Shown: positions 1-8,644, numbered from the stretch's first letter. The stretch is DNA of 55,426 bases from Nitratireductor aquibiodomus NL21 = JCM 21793 (GCF_000615975.1 NZ_BAMP01000022.1:1-55426), one strand, 5' to 3'. Made by a program: numbers and translations. The notes: a model not told the origin generated them from the sequence alone.

Positions 1-78
1 CGCCCGGCCGCCCTTGTGCCGCGCCAGGGGGCAGCGCCCCCAAGCAACCGGCCCGGCCAGAGCGAAGCGGAGGCCGGG
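1..78. repeat. 78-bp direct repeat, copy 1 (window edge)
   Basis: Matches 4923-5000 in the same orientation with two mismatches that I can find (near 49 and 64). It contains a strong hairpin core, GGGGGC-AGC-GCCCCC like, around 25-42. The copy may extend left of the window. It lies downstream of the DUF736 gene, and the second copy lies between parB and the small HTH gene, so the repeats bracket most of the accessory segment. Whether they are element-specific repeats or attachment-site relics cannot be decided here. Confidence 0.85.
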
Positions 79-167
79 GAGAAGATCTGATCGGGATACG
101 TCCAGCCTGAAAACCGGAAAGTCGTGTATCTCGATCTCCTTGTTCCTTGAGAGGCGGCGGCCATGAG

Positions 168-198
168 CAAAAAGAAGCCCCGCTCGGTTGAGCGGGGC
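168..198 (-). terminator. Rho-independent terminator after DUF736 gene
   Basis: Read on the minus strand, the stem GCCCCGCT / AGCGGGGC (177-184 with 191-198, 6-nt loop) is followed at once by a T-rich tract (TTCTTTTT). It lies 18 bp beyond the stop codon of the DUF736 gene, as expected for its terminator. Confidence 0.85.
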
Positions 199-215
199 AG
201 TTCGGGGAGCCGGTC

Positions 216-533
216 TTAGTCGCCGTTGCGGCGGGACCAGATGAGGTTGTGGGACTTTCCGTCCTCGGCTTCGACCAGGCTGGCATAGATCGGGGCCGGG
301 AAGCTCGGATCGTCCAGCTTGACGCTGAGGTATTCGCGCTGCGTCTCGCGGGTGACCTTCTTCCAGGCTGCGCCGAACTCGGTAGCGCCGGCGAAGATGC
401 GGAAGTCGGGGCCGCGCTCGCTATCGCCCTCGGTGGCGGTGAACTTCGCCTTGACGTTGAGGGTCAGGGTCTTGACCGCGCCGGTGAAGCCCGCGCCGTT
501 CTCGTTCTTGGTGAAGGTGCCGATGGTTGCCAT
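216..533 (-). CDS. DUF736 family protein
   Basis: A 105-residue protein beginning MATIGTF, with the family motifs GPDFRIF (residues 41-47) and a C-terminal LIWSRR. DUF736 proteins are short soluble proteins of unknown function, common on rhizobial and sphingomonad plasmids and integrative elements near parB-like genes, which fits this location. The ATG at 533 is preferred over in-frame upstream starts because a purine-rich site (GGAAAAGGAA) lies just upstream and homologues start here. It is followed by a good terminator. No enzymatic motif is visible. The family call is firm; the function is unknown. Confidence 0.88.
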   Translation of the reverse strand: MATIGTFTKNENGAGFTGAVKTLTLNVKAKFTATEGDSERGPDFRIFAGATEFGAAWKKVTRETQREYLSVKLDDPSFPAPIYASLVEAEDGKSHNLIWSRRNGD

Positions 534-813
534 TGTCGTATTCCTTTTCCTGTCGGGCCGCACCATTGCGACCTCGATGGCGGTCGTTCGACCGGGGACG
601 ATCGGCCCCGCACCCCTTGGGGCTGGAACAAAGTGGAAGGCGGCTGGCGACGGCTTTTTTGTTTCGCGCTGCAAAGCCGAAGGCGGCGGAAAAAGCTGGC
701 GACGGACGTTGCGGGAAGACGAGCGAGGCGAAGCCGGTCTTCGGTCAGACCTTGCCAGTCGAGGACGCGGATGGGGCGTCCGAACAGGAAATCAGACGGA
801 ATACGACAATGGC
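529..813. repeat. Inverted repeat of the DUF736 translation-start region
   Basis: The 16-bp sequence at 529-544 (start codon and upstream of the DUF736 gene, minus strand) recurs perfectly inverted at 798-813 on the plus strand, and similarity continues imperfectly outward into the leader. In the plus-strand copy an ATG at 809 opens only about 29 codons (to 898) with no DUF736 similarity. The second copy looks like a duplicated leader with a decayed or replaced coding region. Confidence 0.6.
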
Positions 814-1272
814 GACCGTCGTGTGCCTCGCCGGGATCGGGGACGGTGCTGCATGGGCTGCGCCGGTGCGGTCTTCCCTGATCCGACCGGCAAGGTGAGT
901 TCGCCCTGTCGCCAGCGAGGGTGATAGCGGGTGTGGTCTCGTCTGACCTTCGCCGGTGCTGCCGGGTCCGGTGTGGCTGGAAGACCGCCTGCGGGGCGCT
1001 GCGCCATGCCTCGGCCAAGCGGACGGTCCGGGCGCTTTCTTGGCGCTGATCCGCCTGCCGGTCGAAGTCGAGCGCGGAAAGCCCAACCTCGTCGTAGTCC
1101 TGCCGTGGCGACTAGGACCAGCTCCCCGAATTGCCTTGTTCAACCGGGTGGGGCTTGCCGCGAAATGGCCGCCGCCGCCCTTGCGTTATGGGATTGAAGC
1201 CGAATGGCGGAAACGCGCCGAAGGCGTGGTTCCGGCGTAGCCGAAAGCCCGGCCCGAAGGGCAACGCCCTGT
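534..1272. other. 739-bp stretch without a supported gene
   Basis: GC-rich sequence open in several frames on both strands, but no translation resembles a known protein and none has a convincing ribosome binding site. It contains the right half of the inverted DUF736 leader repeat (798-813). It may hold degraded mobile-element DNA or the promoter region of the DUF736 gene. I see no RNA gene. Confidence 0.4.
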
Positions 1273-1695
1273 TCAGTGCCGTGCCGTCCACGGATCAATG
1301 ACCGGAACACCTGCCGCATTGAAGGCGCTGGAATCGCGTGTGGCGACCGAAAAACCGTGAGCGGTTGCGATGGCGGCAATGTAGCCGTCCGGCGTGGGAA
1401 AGCCCTTACCAGCGCTGCGAGCTGCGACGGCCAGATTGGCATAGTGGTGGGCGGCTTCGGTATCGAAGGGCAGGATTCGACCATCGAACAGGGCAAGAAG
1501 CTCGTCCAGCGTGTCGGCGAGCTTCTGCTTGCGGCGTCCGTCCGGCAGCGCGGCGATACCGAACAGCAATTCCGCGACGGTGACGCTGGAAAGATAGAGA
1601 GTTTCGGCGGCCTGCTCGTCAAGCCAGTCGCGCACGGTGGGGTCCGGCTCCGGCTTCATTGCTTCGGAGACGACATTGGTATCCAGAACGATCAT
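1273..1695 (-). CDS. PIN-domain toxin, VapC/FitB-like
   Basis: A 140-residue PIN-domain ribonuclease, probably the toxin of a type II toxin-antitoxin pair. The four expected acidic residues are visible: D5 (VLDTNVVSE), E42 (VTVAELLFG), D103 (PDGYIAA) and D121 (ATRDSSAF). These coordinate the metal ions for RNA cleavage in the family. Its start overlaps the stop of the upstream antitoxin gene by 4 bp (ATGA), indicating translational coupling. Length and the FGI/LPDG pattern resemble FitB-type VapC proteins. The RNA target cannot be inferred. Pairs of this type are common in accessory regions. Confidence 0.93.
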   Translation of the reverse strand: MIVLDTNVVSEAMKPEPDPTVRDWLDEQAAETLYLSSVTVAELLFGIAALPDGRRKQKLADTLDELLALFDGRILPFDTEAAHHYANLAVAARSAGKGFPTPDGYIAAIATAHGFSVATRDSSAFNAAGVPVIDPWTARH

Positions 1696-1946
1696 TCAAA
1701 GCTCATCGGCTTGGCGGGCGTCCTGTCTCGGGCCTGTTCCAGCGCCTCGAAATCGGCATTGGTCAGCCCGGCCTTGCGGCTCACCGCCGACAGGGCAGAG
1801 CCGATGCGCAGACGGTCGGCGGGGCGAACTGCCGCCTCCAGAATGTCGCGCATTTCGGCTTCGGCGCTGCGACCATGATGGGCCGCGCGCACCTTGAGGG
1901 CGCGGTGTGCCTCGTCTGACAGGTTGCGAATGGTAACGGCGGGCAT
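1692..1946 (-). CDS. FitA/VapB-like ribbon-helix-helix antitoxin
   Basis: An 84-residue protein whose N-terminus (PAVTIRNLSDEAHRALKVRA) matches FitA-like ribbon-helix-helix antitoxins: a short DNA-contacting strand followed by two helices. The C-terminal part should wrap the PIN toxin. The ATG at 1946 is chosen because GGAG lies 10 bp upstream and the RHH strand begins immediately after it. The antitoxin precedes and overlaps the toxin gene by 4 bp. Antitoxins of this class normally repress their own promoter as a complex with the toxin; a candidate operator lies just upstream (1976-2003). Confidence 0.9.
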   Translation of the reverse strand: MPAVTIRNLSDEAHRALKVRAAHHGRSAEAEMRDILEAAVRPADRLRIGSALSAVSRKAGLTNADFEALEQARDRTPAKPMSFE

Positions 1947-1975
1947 TTGATGGCGTCTCCGGCGAAGTGATGGCG

Positions 1976-2003
1976 GTGCTATCAATATAGAGAATGTGCT
2001 ATC
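1976..2003 (-). promoter_or_regulatory. Candidate operator/-10 of the toxin-antitoxin operon
   Basis: Two exact 8-bp direct repeats, GTGCTATC on the plus strand, at 1976-1983 and 1996-2003, lie 20 bp apart (about two helical turns). On the minus strand a TATATT hexamer (complement of 1984-1989) lies between them and could serve as the -10. This is the expected position for a ribbon-helix-helix autoregulatory site. No clear -35 was seen. Confidence 0.45.
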
Positions 2004-2022
2004 GTCCGGCAAGGTGCGGCGA

Positions 2023-2439
2023 CTATCTGGCGGGCTGACCGATGCCCGCCGCCAATCGCATCCATGCCGCTATGCCGACGCATCCACCCCCGACGATGCA
2101 GAAGATTTGTCGCCAGATTTCGGACGGCACGGCTTCCTTGGTGACGCCATGGACCAGCGCATAGCCTGCGACGGCGGCGGGAACGGCGAACACAAGCGCC
2201 ACGATAAAGCGGATGGCGGGCGAGCGGATCGTCTCGAACAGGACCGCCAGGACGCCGAAGGCGACGCCAGCGGAGAACAGCCCGACCAGCCCCGCGCCGA
2301 TCAAGCCCGAGCCGGTCTGATAGGCGAATTGCGCGGCTGTCAGCCCGAGCATGAAGGGCAGCGCATAAATAGCGAGCGTGTAGGCGAGGACGCAAAGAAG
2401 CGCGACCAGCGCAACACTCATGAACATCACGGCGACCAT
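2023..2439 (-). CDS. Small multi-pass membrane protein, unknown function
   Basis: A 138-residue hydrophobic protein with about four to five predicted membrane segments (roughly residues 3-20, 26-45, 48-68, 77-98 and 113-128) separated by short Gly-rich loops. The ATG at 2439 follows an AGGTGA ribosome binding site at good spacing. It lies between the ParB-like gene and the toxin-antitoxin operon on the same strand, a setting where small membrane proteins of integrative elements are common. I do not recognise a family and assign no function. Confidence 0.6.
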   Translation of the reverse strand: MVAVMFMSVALVALLCVLAYTLAIYALPFMLGLTAAQFAYQTGSGLIGAGLVGLFSAGVAFGVLAVLFETIRSPAIRFIVALVFAVPAAVAGYALVHGVTKEAVPSEIWRQIFCIVGGGCVGIAAWMRLAAGIGQPAR

Positions 2440-2572
2440 GATCTTTCACCTTTACCTTACTGCACCGCCTTTCGTGCAATCGTGACGATGACTGCTCACC
2501 ATGGCGATGGTGCCTCTATGTCCTTGTCCTGTCGAGCCTGTTGGGGCTGACGGTCCTTGATTTGTCGAGGTC

Positions 2573-2596
2573 ATCCGGCCGCGCGGCCGGATTTTT
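2573..2596 (+). terminator. Palindromic hairpin with T-run (plus orientation)
   Basis: A perfect 20-bp palindrome (2573-2592) is followed on the plus strand by TTTTT, giving a rho-independent terminator shape. No plus-strand gene was recognised upstream, so its role is unclear. It may insulate the minus-strand operons from antisense reading. Confidence 0.5.
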
Positions 2597-2608
2597 CCCG
2601 ATGGAAGG

Positions 2609-2632
2609 CCGGGGCCGCTGGCGCGGCCCCGG
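2609..2632 (-). terminator. GC-rich hairpin after parB-like gene
   Basis: A 10-bp stem, CCGGGGCCGC (2609-2618) with GCGGCCCCGG (2623-2632) and a 4-nt loop, lies 8 bp past the ParB-like stop. No clear T-run follows on the minus strand, so it is at most a weak terminator. Confidence 0.4.
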
Positions 2633-2639
2633 TTCATCA

Positions 2640-4740
2640 TCATTCCGCCGCGACGGCGAATGGCTCGTCTTCCATGGTCCCGGCGCTGTCGGCTTCCGGC
2701 ATGGCGTCGGCCACGACGGGGGCCTGCGGCTGCTCGTCGGCCAACCACGCGGGCGGCTCGGTGCGCAGCGGGATCGGGAGCCAGCCGGTCCCGGCTAGAA
2801 GCTGCTCGGCCTTTTCCGCCATCTCCTGCTTCTTTTTGTCCGCGATCTGCTCGGCGGCGTCCTCGCCAACGGCTTCACGCACGGCGGCAAGGATTTGGGC
2901 CTTGGTGACGCGCCCGAGATAGGTCCGCACGGTAGGCGTCCAGTGCGCCGTCATGTCGAGCGCCACCGCCGTCGCCAGCCTGTCCGCCGTCTCGTGGGCG
3001 TGGCGCTTGTTCTGCTCCCACGGCAGTTTGAGGGCGTTGACGGTCTGCGCGGCGCAATGAGCGAACAACGCCATGACGCTGGCATGGTCCAGCCCGGCGA
3101 TGAAGGCCCAAAGGTCCGCCACGTCGCGCGGCATGTCAGACGCCCATGCGGCATGACGATCCGCCAGTGCCTTCGCCGCTGCCGTGTCCTCGATGCCGTC
3201 CGCATGCCCGCCGAGGCTGGCGCTGATCGGGCGGATTTCGAGGCAATGGGCATCCCCGCCGCCGCGATAGAAGGTCTGCGCGGCGAGCGCATGGGTGACG
3301 GCGATCAAGGCCATGTCCGGCTGCTCGCCAAGGGCGAGACGCAGGGCAAGGGTGCGATGCGCGGTCAGGTCGCGGATGAGCGAATCCGACAGCGGCTTGC
3401 CGTCTTCCTCCGCTTCCTCGTCCTCGGTCTCAAGCGCGGAAACGTGGTTCCCGTCCTCGTCATGTTCGCCATCGTCCATGATTTCGCCATCGCGGTTGAC
3501 GCGCACACCGTCGATGATGGTGCCGCCGTCCTGCGCTGCGGGTTCTTCCGGTTCCGGGGCTTCGTCCTCGGGCCGGATAAAACCCCGCTCGATGCGGGCT
3601 TCCCCATCGTAATTCAGGACCACGAAAACGCCGCCGCGCGCGATCTCATCGGGATCGTAGGCGTAGCGCTCGCCGCCGAACTTCTCGATTTCGGCTTCAA
3701 GCTCGGCAAAGCGCTTGTCCACATCGGGCGGCAAGTCCTCGCTCTTGTCTTCCCACTCCGCCGACAAGCGCTCAAGTTCCTCCTGCGCGGCATCGTGGGC
3801 GGCAATGTCTTCCTCGGTAAGCTCTACCTCGTGCGGATAGGTGCGGCGCATGCCGTGGGCGTGAGGCCAGTCGATATAGGCCGAAACCCATTTCCACCCC
3901 TCTGCCTCCTGAACCTCCGCAGCGATCCTTTCCAGCTTTTCCAGCACAAGCCGGTCCAGTAGCGCGGCGTCCTCATAGAAGCCGCCGCGATCCTCGGTGA
4001 ACAGGTCGCGGATGATGTAGCCGCCAGCCTCCTTGTAGCTTCCGGGCCGATGAATACCGCGCGCCGATCCGAAGCCGCCACGTTGCAGGCGGTCAGGTTG
4101 CGGCGGATGATCACGGTTCCTTGTTGTGGGACAGGTTCTCAAAAACGTGTTCCTGCCGGGCATGGTCGTCGGTGATGGCGAACGCCTGCAACTGGTCCAT
4201 GGTCAGCCCGCCGTCGCGGTAAACCTGAATCAGCTTGGGGCTGACGGCTCCAAGGCGAAGCCGCTGCTTCACCACATGCGCGGACGTGCCGAACCGGGCC
4301 GCGATTTCCTCCGCTCCCCATCCGCGATTTTCCGAAAGCTCGCGGAAGCGCTCGAACTCGTCGGCGGGGTGCAAGTCCTCGCGGTTGACGTTCTCGTCAA
4401 GGCTGATTTCCGCCGCATCGTTCGCGGTGTCGATCACGCAGCGGATCGGCTCGGTTTTCTTGATTTCCTTGCGCTTGGCGCGCAATAGCTGCGCCAGCCT
4501 GCGGCCTTCTCCGACGCTGACCAGATAGAAGCCGGTCGGCTCTCCGTCCGTAATCTCCGGCTCCACCACAAGGTTTTGCAGCATCCCCTTGGCGGCGATG
4601 CTCGCGGCCTTCCCCTCGATAGACGCCTCGCTGTGCGGGGTTTTCCGGGCGTTCTTCGGATGCTTCTTGAGCTTGTTGAGCGGGATGAAAACCGTTTCGC
4701 CATTTTCGGGAACGGTGATGGTCTTGGCATTGGTCGTCAT
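2640..4740 (-). pseudogene. Large ParB-like protein, broken by two frameshifts
   Basis: When two missing bases are restored the product is about 700 residues. The N-terminus carries a ParB/Srx nuclease-like domain (KLKKHPKNARK, then GEGRRL), followed by a helix-turn-helix-containing KorB/Spo0J-type segment (RFGTSAHVVKQRLRL) and a long acidic C-terminal part (EDEEAEED). Such long ParB-like proteins are typical of rhizobial and sphingomonad integrative elements; their role in partition or element maintenance is presumed. The reading frame is lost near 4112 (EP-W-IIRR becomes EP-stop) and again near 4038 (GPEA-YKEAGG); each is explained by one lost base in GG or CC. The start at 4740 has AGGAG upstream. 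Genuine decay or sequencing error are both possible. Given the same error type in core genes, error is likely. Confidence 0.85.
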
Positions 4741-5130
4741 GGTCTTTCTCCTAATGGCTTGGGTTGGAGCGCAGCGCTGCGCTGCAACCCTGGCCGTCGC
4801 CGAGACCGGGGGGTGCAAGGTGCAAGGGCGGCCGGGCGGAGGGGGATCACCCAGGCTGCACAAGCGGATCGAAGTCATGACGACAATGCGCAGCACGCAT
4901 CCGCGCGGAAGGCTGGGGATACCGCCCGGCCGCCCTTGTGCCGCGCCAGGGGGCAGCGCCCCCAAGCAACTGGCCCGGCCAGAGCAAAGCGGAGGCCGGG
5001 CGCATCGACCGGATCAGGATATGGGAAGGTGGCTGGCCTGAAACCCTGCCATCCTGATCGCATCTTCATCTGGTGAACAAAGAGAGTAGTATGCCGATAT
5101 TGTCAGTGTAGTTGGCGAGGCGGCTTCGCC
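4741..5130. other. Intergenic stretch with direct repeat copy 2
   Basis: A 390-bp stretch between the divergently transcribed parB-like gene and small HTH gene. It contains the second 78-bp direct repeat (4923-5000). It presumably holds promoters for both flanking genes, but no convincing -35/-10 pair was seen. Confidence 0.5.
4923..5000. repeat. 78-bp direct repeat, copy 2
   Basis: Same orientation as 1-78, with two mismatches. Weaker similarity continues for about 25 bp downstream (GATC-x-GGATA). It sits between divergent genes of the accessory region. Confidence 0.85.
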
Positions 5131-5558
5131 ATGACCGAAGAACGCAATCGGGAGATTCTAAGACGCGGCGAGCTGGTGAGACCTTTCCGGCCCTTGCGCG
5201 GGATTACCAGATCTCGCGGGAACGTGTGCGCCAGATAGTCGAGCGAGAGGACAGGAAGGAACAGCGCCAGACTGAATTGGCCGAGGCCGACAGCCGCCCG
5301 GATCAACCGAACCCTCTGCATCTGGAACCGCATGAGCGAAGAATCCTTGCCGAGTTTTGCGGCAAGGCGGAGTTCACGCCGGATGATGTCCAGGAGCGCG
5401 GCTTCTGGCGAGGCAATCTCCGTTGCGATGACAGGGCGTGGCGCGCAATCGTGAAATGGATGGCGCTCACCGGTAAAAAACCCATAAAGCCGCCGGGCAT
5501 GTGGACGATTGAGGAGTGGCAACAGCACGATTTTGGTCGTGCGCGTAGGCGCTCGTAA
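5131..5558 (+). CDS. Small sigma-70 region 4-like HTH protein, frameshifted near 5166
   Basis: Restoring one C near 5166 (GCCGGCGAG read as GCGGCGAG) joins MTEERNREILRR to RAGETFPALARDYQ and gives a 142-residue protein. The segment LARDYQISRERVRQIVERE is the helix-turn-helix of sigma-70 region 4, here standing alone without regions 2 or 3. The remainder (HERRILAEF, KPPGMWTIEEWQQ) is not recognised. Such small sigma-4-like proteins occur on mobile elements and may be transcriptional regulators. It is divergent from parB and convergent with the DUF6429 gene. As given, the ATG at 5131 runs into a different frame after 12 codons. Confidence 0.65.
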
Positions 5559-5573
5559 ACGGATGCAATCCGC

Positions 5574-5804
5574 CTATTCAGGTTTGCAGAACAGCGTCCG
5601 AAACAGTCGCTCCGACCGCTCCGCACCTTCATCGGTCAAGATGACGGATTTCGCCTTGCTGACTGGATTGCCGATGTAGCCCTTTTCGTGCAGCCGGTTC
5701 ATGGCGTCCCAATCGAAGCCCTTCCAAGCGCGTCCGTCGCGGTCGAGCGACAGGAACAGCAGGGCTAAGATTGCATCGTCAATCTTTTCCTTGTCGATTT
5801 CCAT
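5574..5804 (-). CDS. DUF6429 family protein
   Basis: A 76-residue soluble protein with the pattern KIDDAILALLFLSLDRDGRA, KGFDWDAMNRLHEKG, and SVILTDEGAERS, which I recognise as DUF6429, a short alphaproteobacterial family of unknown function often seen in accessory DNA. The length matches the family. The predicted fold is a winged-helix-like arrangement (helix, WDAMNRLHEKGYI, then a VILTDEG wing), so DNA binding is conceivable but unproven. The ribosome binding site is weak. It ends 15 bp from the convergent HTH gene. Confidence 0.8.
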   Translation of the reverse strand: MEIDKEKIDDAILALLFLSLDRDGRAWKGFDWDAMNRLHEKGYIGNPVSKAKSVILTDEGAERSERLFRTLFCKPE

Positions 5805-6120
5805 CTGCCGATACCTCGCAGCGTTCCAAGATGTTTGTCACGCACAAAAGATCGGCGGCGCTTTAAACGCCGTCAATCTCGTGCAAAGGTCTATTTAGTA
5901 GGGTCATGGAGGGCGATGGAGTAGACATAGTTCTCATCGCTATCTCGCATGTCCCGCCATTCATTTCCCCCGGCTTCTCATTTCCCTGAATGGCGGCAAA
6001 GAGCTCGCTCTTTTCTAGTGGCGATTATTTTCCTTTTATTTCAATTAGTTGGCCTGCACTTGTGCGCATCGAAGCCGCGGCCGGCTCTGATTTCTCATGA
6101 TTCTGACTGGAGGTCAGAAC
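5805..6120. other. Porin upstream region
   Basis: A 316-bp stretch between the DUF6429 gene and the porin, more AT-rich than its surroundings after 6010. It contains an inverted repeat CCGCCATTCA (5954-5963) / TGAATGGCGG (5987-5996) that could form a leader hairpin or regulator site. Porin promoter elements must lie here, but I see no convincing -35/-10 pair. It also marks the change from accessory to core content. Confidence 0.5.
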
Positions 6121-7263
6121 ATGAAACTCAAGAGCCTTCTGATTGGCTCCGCAGCTCTCGCAGCTGCTGCAACCGGCGCCAAGGCGGCCGACCCGATCGT
6201 CGTCCCCGAGCCGGAGCCGATGGAATATGTGCGCGTTTGCGACGTCTACGGCGCAGGCTTCTTCTACATCCCCGGCACCGAGACCTGCCTGAAGATCGGC
6301 GGCATGGTCCGTTACCAGATCAACTGGGATGAGAACGACGACGGCTGGAACAAGTACGCTCGCGGTGAGCTGAACATCGACGCCCGCTCCGAGACCGAGT
6401 ACGGCACGCTTGGCGCGTTCATCAAGTTCCGCGCAACCAGCAACAACGCTGGCTACACCCCGGCCGGTTCGGCAACGCCGTGGGCGACCACCGCTGGTCC
6501 GCTTCCGGCAGCTGGCGTCAACGATGGTGACGCACTGTCGCTTGGCGTGGGTTCGAGTGTTGGCCTTCAGCAGGCGATCATCTCGCTTGGTGGCCTCTCC
6601 ATGGGTCTCTCTGACACGCTTTACGACGCTGGCCTCTCCGGCGAGTTCGACAGCGGCGGTGGCGATCGCGTTCACTTCATCAGCTACACCTTTGTTGCAG
6701 GCAATGGCGTTACCGCAACGCTCGCTCTTGAAGAAGCCGATAGCAACTACGACTACACGCCGAACTTCGTCGGTAAGGTCGGCATCGCTCAGGGTTGGGG
6801 TTCTGCTGACCTCTGGGCAGCTTACGACGCGACCGCTGAAGAGTTCGCGCTTAAGGCAATCGTGAAGGCTAACCTGACTGATCGTCTGTTCGCCGAAGCA
6901 ATCGCCACGTATGAGAGCGGCATCAACTTCTACTCGACCGATCCGTTCAACGTGACTGGAACGGGCATCCCGTCCACGATCCGTTTCGGTTCGGAGTGGT
7001 CCGTGGGTGGCCTCATTGGCTACAAGTTCACGCCGAAGCTGAAAGCTTCTATCGGTGCTCAGTACTACGACAATGTCGGCAACGACTTTGTTTCCTCGGT
7101 TGTGGGTGGCGACGTGAACTTCCTGAGCGCAGGCGTCACGGTCGACTACGAGATCGTCGAGAATTTCGACGCGAAGCTCGCTGTCAACTACGGAAAGCTC
7201 GACACGCCGGCTGGCAATGTCGACAACTGGAGCGGCTTCGTTCGCTTCCAGCGCAACTTCTAA
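6121..7263 (+). CDS. Outer-membrane porin (Porin_2 family, Omp2b/RopA-like)
   Basis: A 380-residue beta-barrel porin of the alphaproteobacterial Porin_2 family (Brucella Omp2, Rhizobium RopA). It begins with a Sec signal peptide (MKLKSLLIGSAALAAAATGAKA, cleavage after AKA at about residue 22). The mature N-terminus carries the family hallmarks: PEPEPMEYVRVCDVYG, FYIPGTETCLKIGG and VRYQINW, with two cysteines. The C-terminus ends in aromatic VRFQRNF, the usual outer-membrane assembly signal with terminal Phe. The start has a strong GGAGGT site 8 bp upstream. Codon use is more biased and AT-richer at third positions than neighbours, typical of a highly expressed gene. It is a monocistronic unit with its own terminator. 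Confidence 0.96.
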   Translation: MKLKSLLIGSAALAAAATGAKAADPIVVPEPEPMEYVRVCDVYGAGFFYIPGTETCLKIGGMVRYQINWDENDDGWNKYARGELNIDARSETEYGTLGAFIKFRATSNNAGYTPAGSATPWATTAGPLPAAGVNDGDALSLGVGSSVGLQQAIISLGGLSMGLSDTLYDAGLSGEFDSGGGDRVHFISYTFVAGNGVTATLALEEADSNYDYTPNFVGKVGIAQGWGSADLWAAYDATAEEFALKAIVKANLTDRLFAEAIATYESGINFYSTDPFNVTGTGIPSTIRFGSEWSVGGLIGYKFTPKLKASIGAQYYDNVGNDFVSSVVGGDVNFLSAGVTVDYEIVENFDAKLAVNYGKLDTPAGNVDNWSGFVRFQRNF

Positions 7264-7288
7264 GATGCGCGGTTAGAAAAAAATACGG

Positions 7289-7318
7289 AACCCGGCGGAG
7301 AGATCCGCCGGGTTTTGG
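7289..7318 (+). terminator. Rho-independent terminator of the porin gene
   Basis: An 11-bp stem, AACCCGGCGGA (7289-7299) with TCCGCCGGGTT (7304-7314) and a GAGA loop, followed by TT. It lies 26 bp after the porin stop codon. The T-tract is short, but the stem is perfect. Confidence 0.85.
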
Positions 7319-7665
7319 CTTTGAAGACATCGCTGGTAGCGGGCGTCATAGGCGCAAATGCTTCGGGTGACAGGGTTTAGCGAGGTCTTCAGTCAGGCTC
7401 TCTCAAGGGCGAGTTCGTCACATTTTTTGAAAACTCCAGGAAGGAGAAACCATAACCCGCCGTCAGGGGCTCATCAGGGCGGGGCCATAAGTAAGTGAAA
7501 AAATGCTTTTTTTTCTGGACTGGCCTAAGTCACGAGTGCTAGTCCCCTTAGCCGGGGATATGACTAGCTTGGGGAAATCGAGAATTTTTATCTCGAAGGG
7601 GTGGTTCACAACTCAGAATTTTACCGAACACGCATTTGACATAAACGCCCGGGACGTGACCTGAC
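7319..7665. other. Noncoding stretch upstream of the recombinase gene
   Basis: About 350 bp with relatively low GC and a T-run (7508-7515). No coding frame or known RNA was recognised. A recombination site for the adjacent integrase could lie here, but no repeat pair supporting that was found. Confidence 0.4.
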
Positions 7666-8601
7666 ATGGGGGCGGTCAATAGTCCTGGTAGCGAGTGGGG
7701 CCTCTCGAGGTCGCGCTATTCCGTCACGTTCGGTAGCGAGCATTTGCGTCTCGTTTCTGAGTACAGTTTAAAAGAACTCTTCACAAAGTATGGGGACATA
7801 CTTTGGGAACCTGGCACGCATAAATACAATGTCACCTTCTTCATCGGTGAGCTTGATGAGCTCTTGATGGGGAAACGATTCAGTGCGTTCGAGCAGAGTC
7901 TGCTCGATGAACTGATCGGCAAACTGCGCGCCCGCGGAAACAGCAATGCGACCATCAATCGAAAGATGGCCGCGCTGAGCAAGCTTCTGCGGAAAGCGCA
8001 TAAGATGGGTGACATTCACAGCCTGCCGGAATTCCGGCGCCAGAAAGAGCGCTCCGGGCGCATAAGGTTCCTTTCCTGCAGCGAGGAGGAAATGCTGTTC
8101 GCGGCAATCCGCCGGCGCAGCGAGGATGCCTGGCGGCTTTCGGTGTTTCTGGTCGATACGGGCTGTCGTCTCGGCGAGGCCATTGGCCTTACCTGGAACG
8201 ACGTGCGGGACGGGCGTGCGAGCTTCTGGATCACCAAGTCGGCACGTGCCCGATCGGTACCATTGACAAAACGTGCTCAGGAGGTCTCGAACCTTCCCAG
8301 AAATGGGGAAAAGGGCCCGTTTGCAATGCTTCGGCAGGCGCAGTACCGCACGATCTGGAACGAGGCGAAGGCGGAGATTGGGCTGTCACAGGACACCCAG
8401 GTGGTGCCGCATGTTCTACGCCACACCTGCGCATCCCGTCTTGTTCAGGGCGGCATCGATCTGCGCCGCGTGCAGATGTGGCTCGGTCATCAGACACTGA
8501 CCATGACCATGCGCTACGCGCATCTGGCAACAGGCGATCTGGACCCCTGCGTGGGCGTTCTCGAACGTTGCTCCAAAACGGCCACCGCTAAGCAGGCATA
8601 G
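7666..8601 (+). CDS. Tyrosine recombinase / integrase
   Basis: A 311-residue site-specific recombinase of the phage integrase family. The catalytic set is complete: R168 (DTGCRLGEA), K191 (ITKSARARSVPL), H249 and R252 (HVLRHTCAS), H275 (WLGHQT) and the nucleophile Y284 (MRYAHL). An N-terminal SAM-like core-binding segment occupies roughly residues 55-125 (ATINRKMAALSKLL). It is smaller than typical ICE integrases and unlike XerC/XerD in length and N-terminus. No excisionase gene is adjacent. The start is uncertain because no strong ribosome binding site precedes the ATG at 7666. It may belong to the accessory region at 1-5.8 kb or be an independent remnant; the porin between argues for the latter. 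Confidence 0.92.
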   Translation: MGAVNSPGSEWGLSRSRYSVTFGSEHLRLVSEYSLKELFTKYGDILWEPGTHKYNVTFFIGELDELLMGKRFSAFEQSLLDELIGKLRARGNSNATINRKMAALSKLLRKAHKMGDIHSLPEFRRQKERSGRIRFLSCSEEEMLFAAIRRRSEDAWRLSVFLVDTGCRLGEAIGLTWNDVRDGRASFWITKSARARSVPLTKRAQEVSNLPRNGEKGPFAMLRQAQYRTIWNEAKAEIGLSQDTQVVPHVLRHTCASRLVQGGIDLRRVQMWLGHQTLTMTMRYAHLATGDLDPCVGVLERCSKTATAKQA

Positions 8602-8644
8602 CCTTGCGGCCATGCCTTGCCGCTGTTGTGGGAGAAAATCTGGT

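Noticed and set aside
249..1018. Several overlapping frames on both strands near the left end
   Set aside because: Composition-driven; they overlap the DUF736 gene or a noncoding stretch, and none has a recognisable domain or start signal.
2895..3962. Open frame of 355 codons on the plus strand
   Set aside because: Antisense to the ParB-like gene; the product resembles no protein family.
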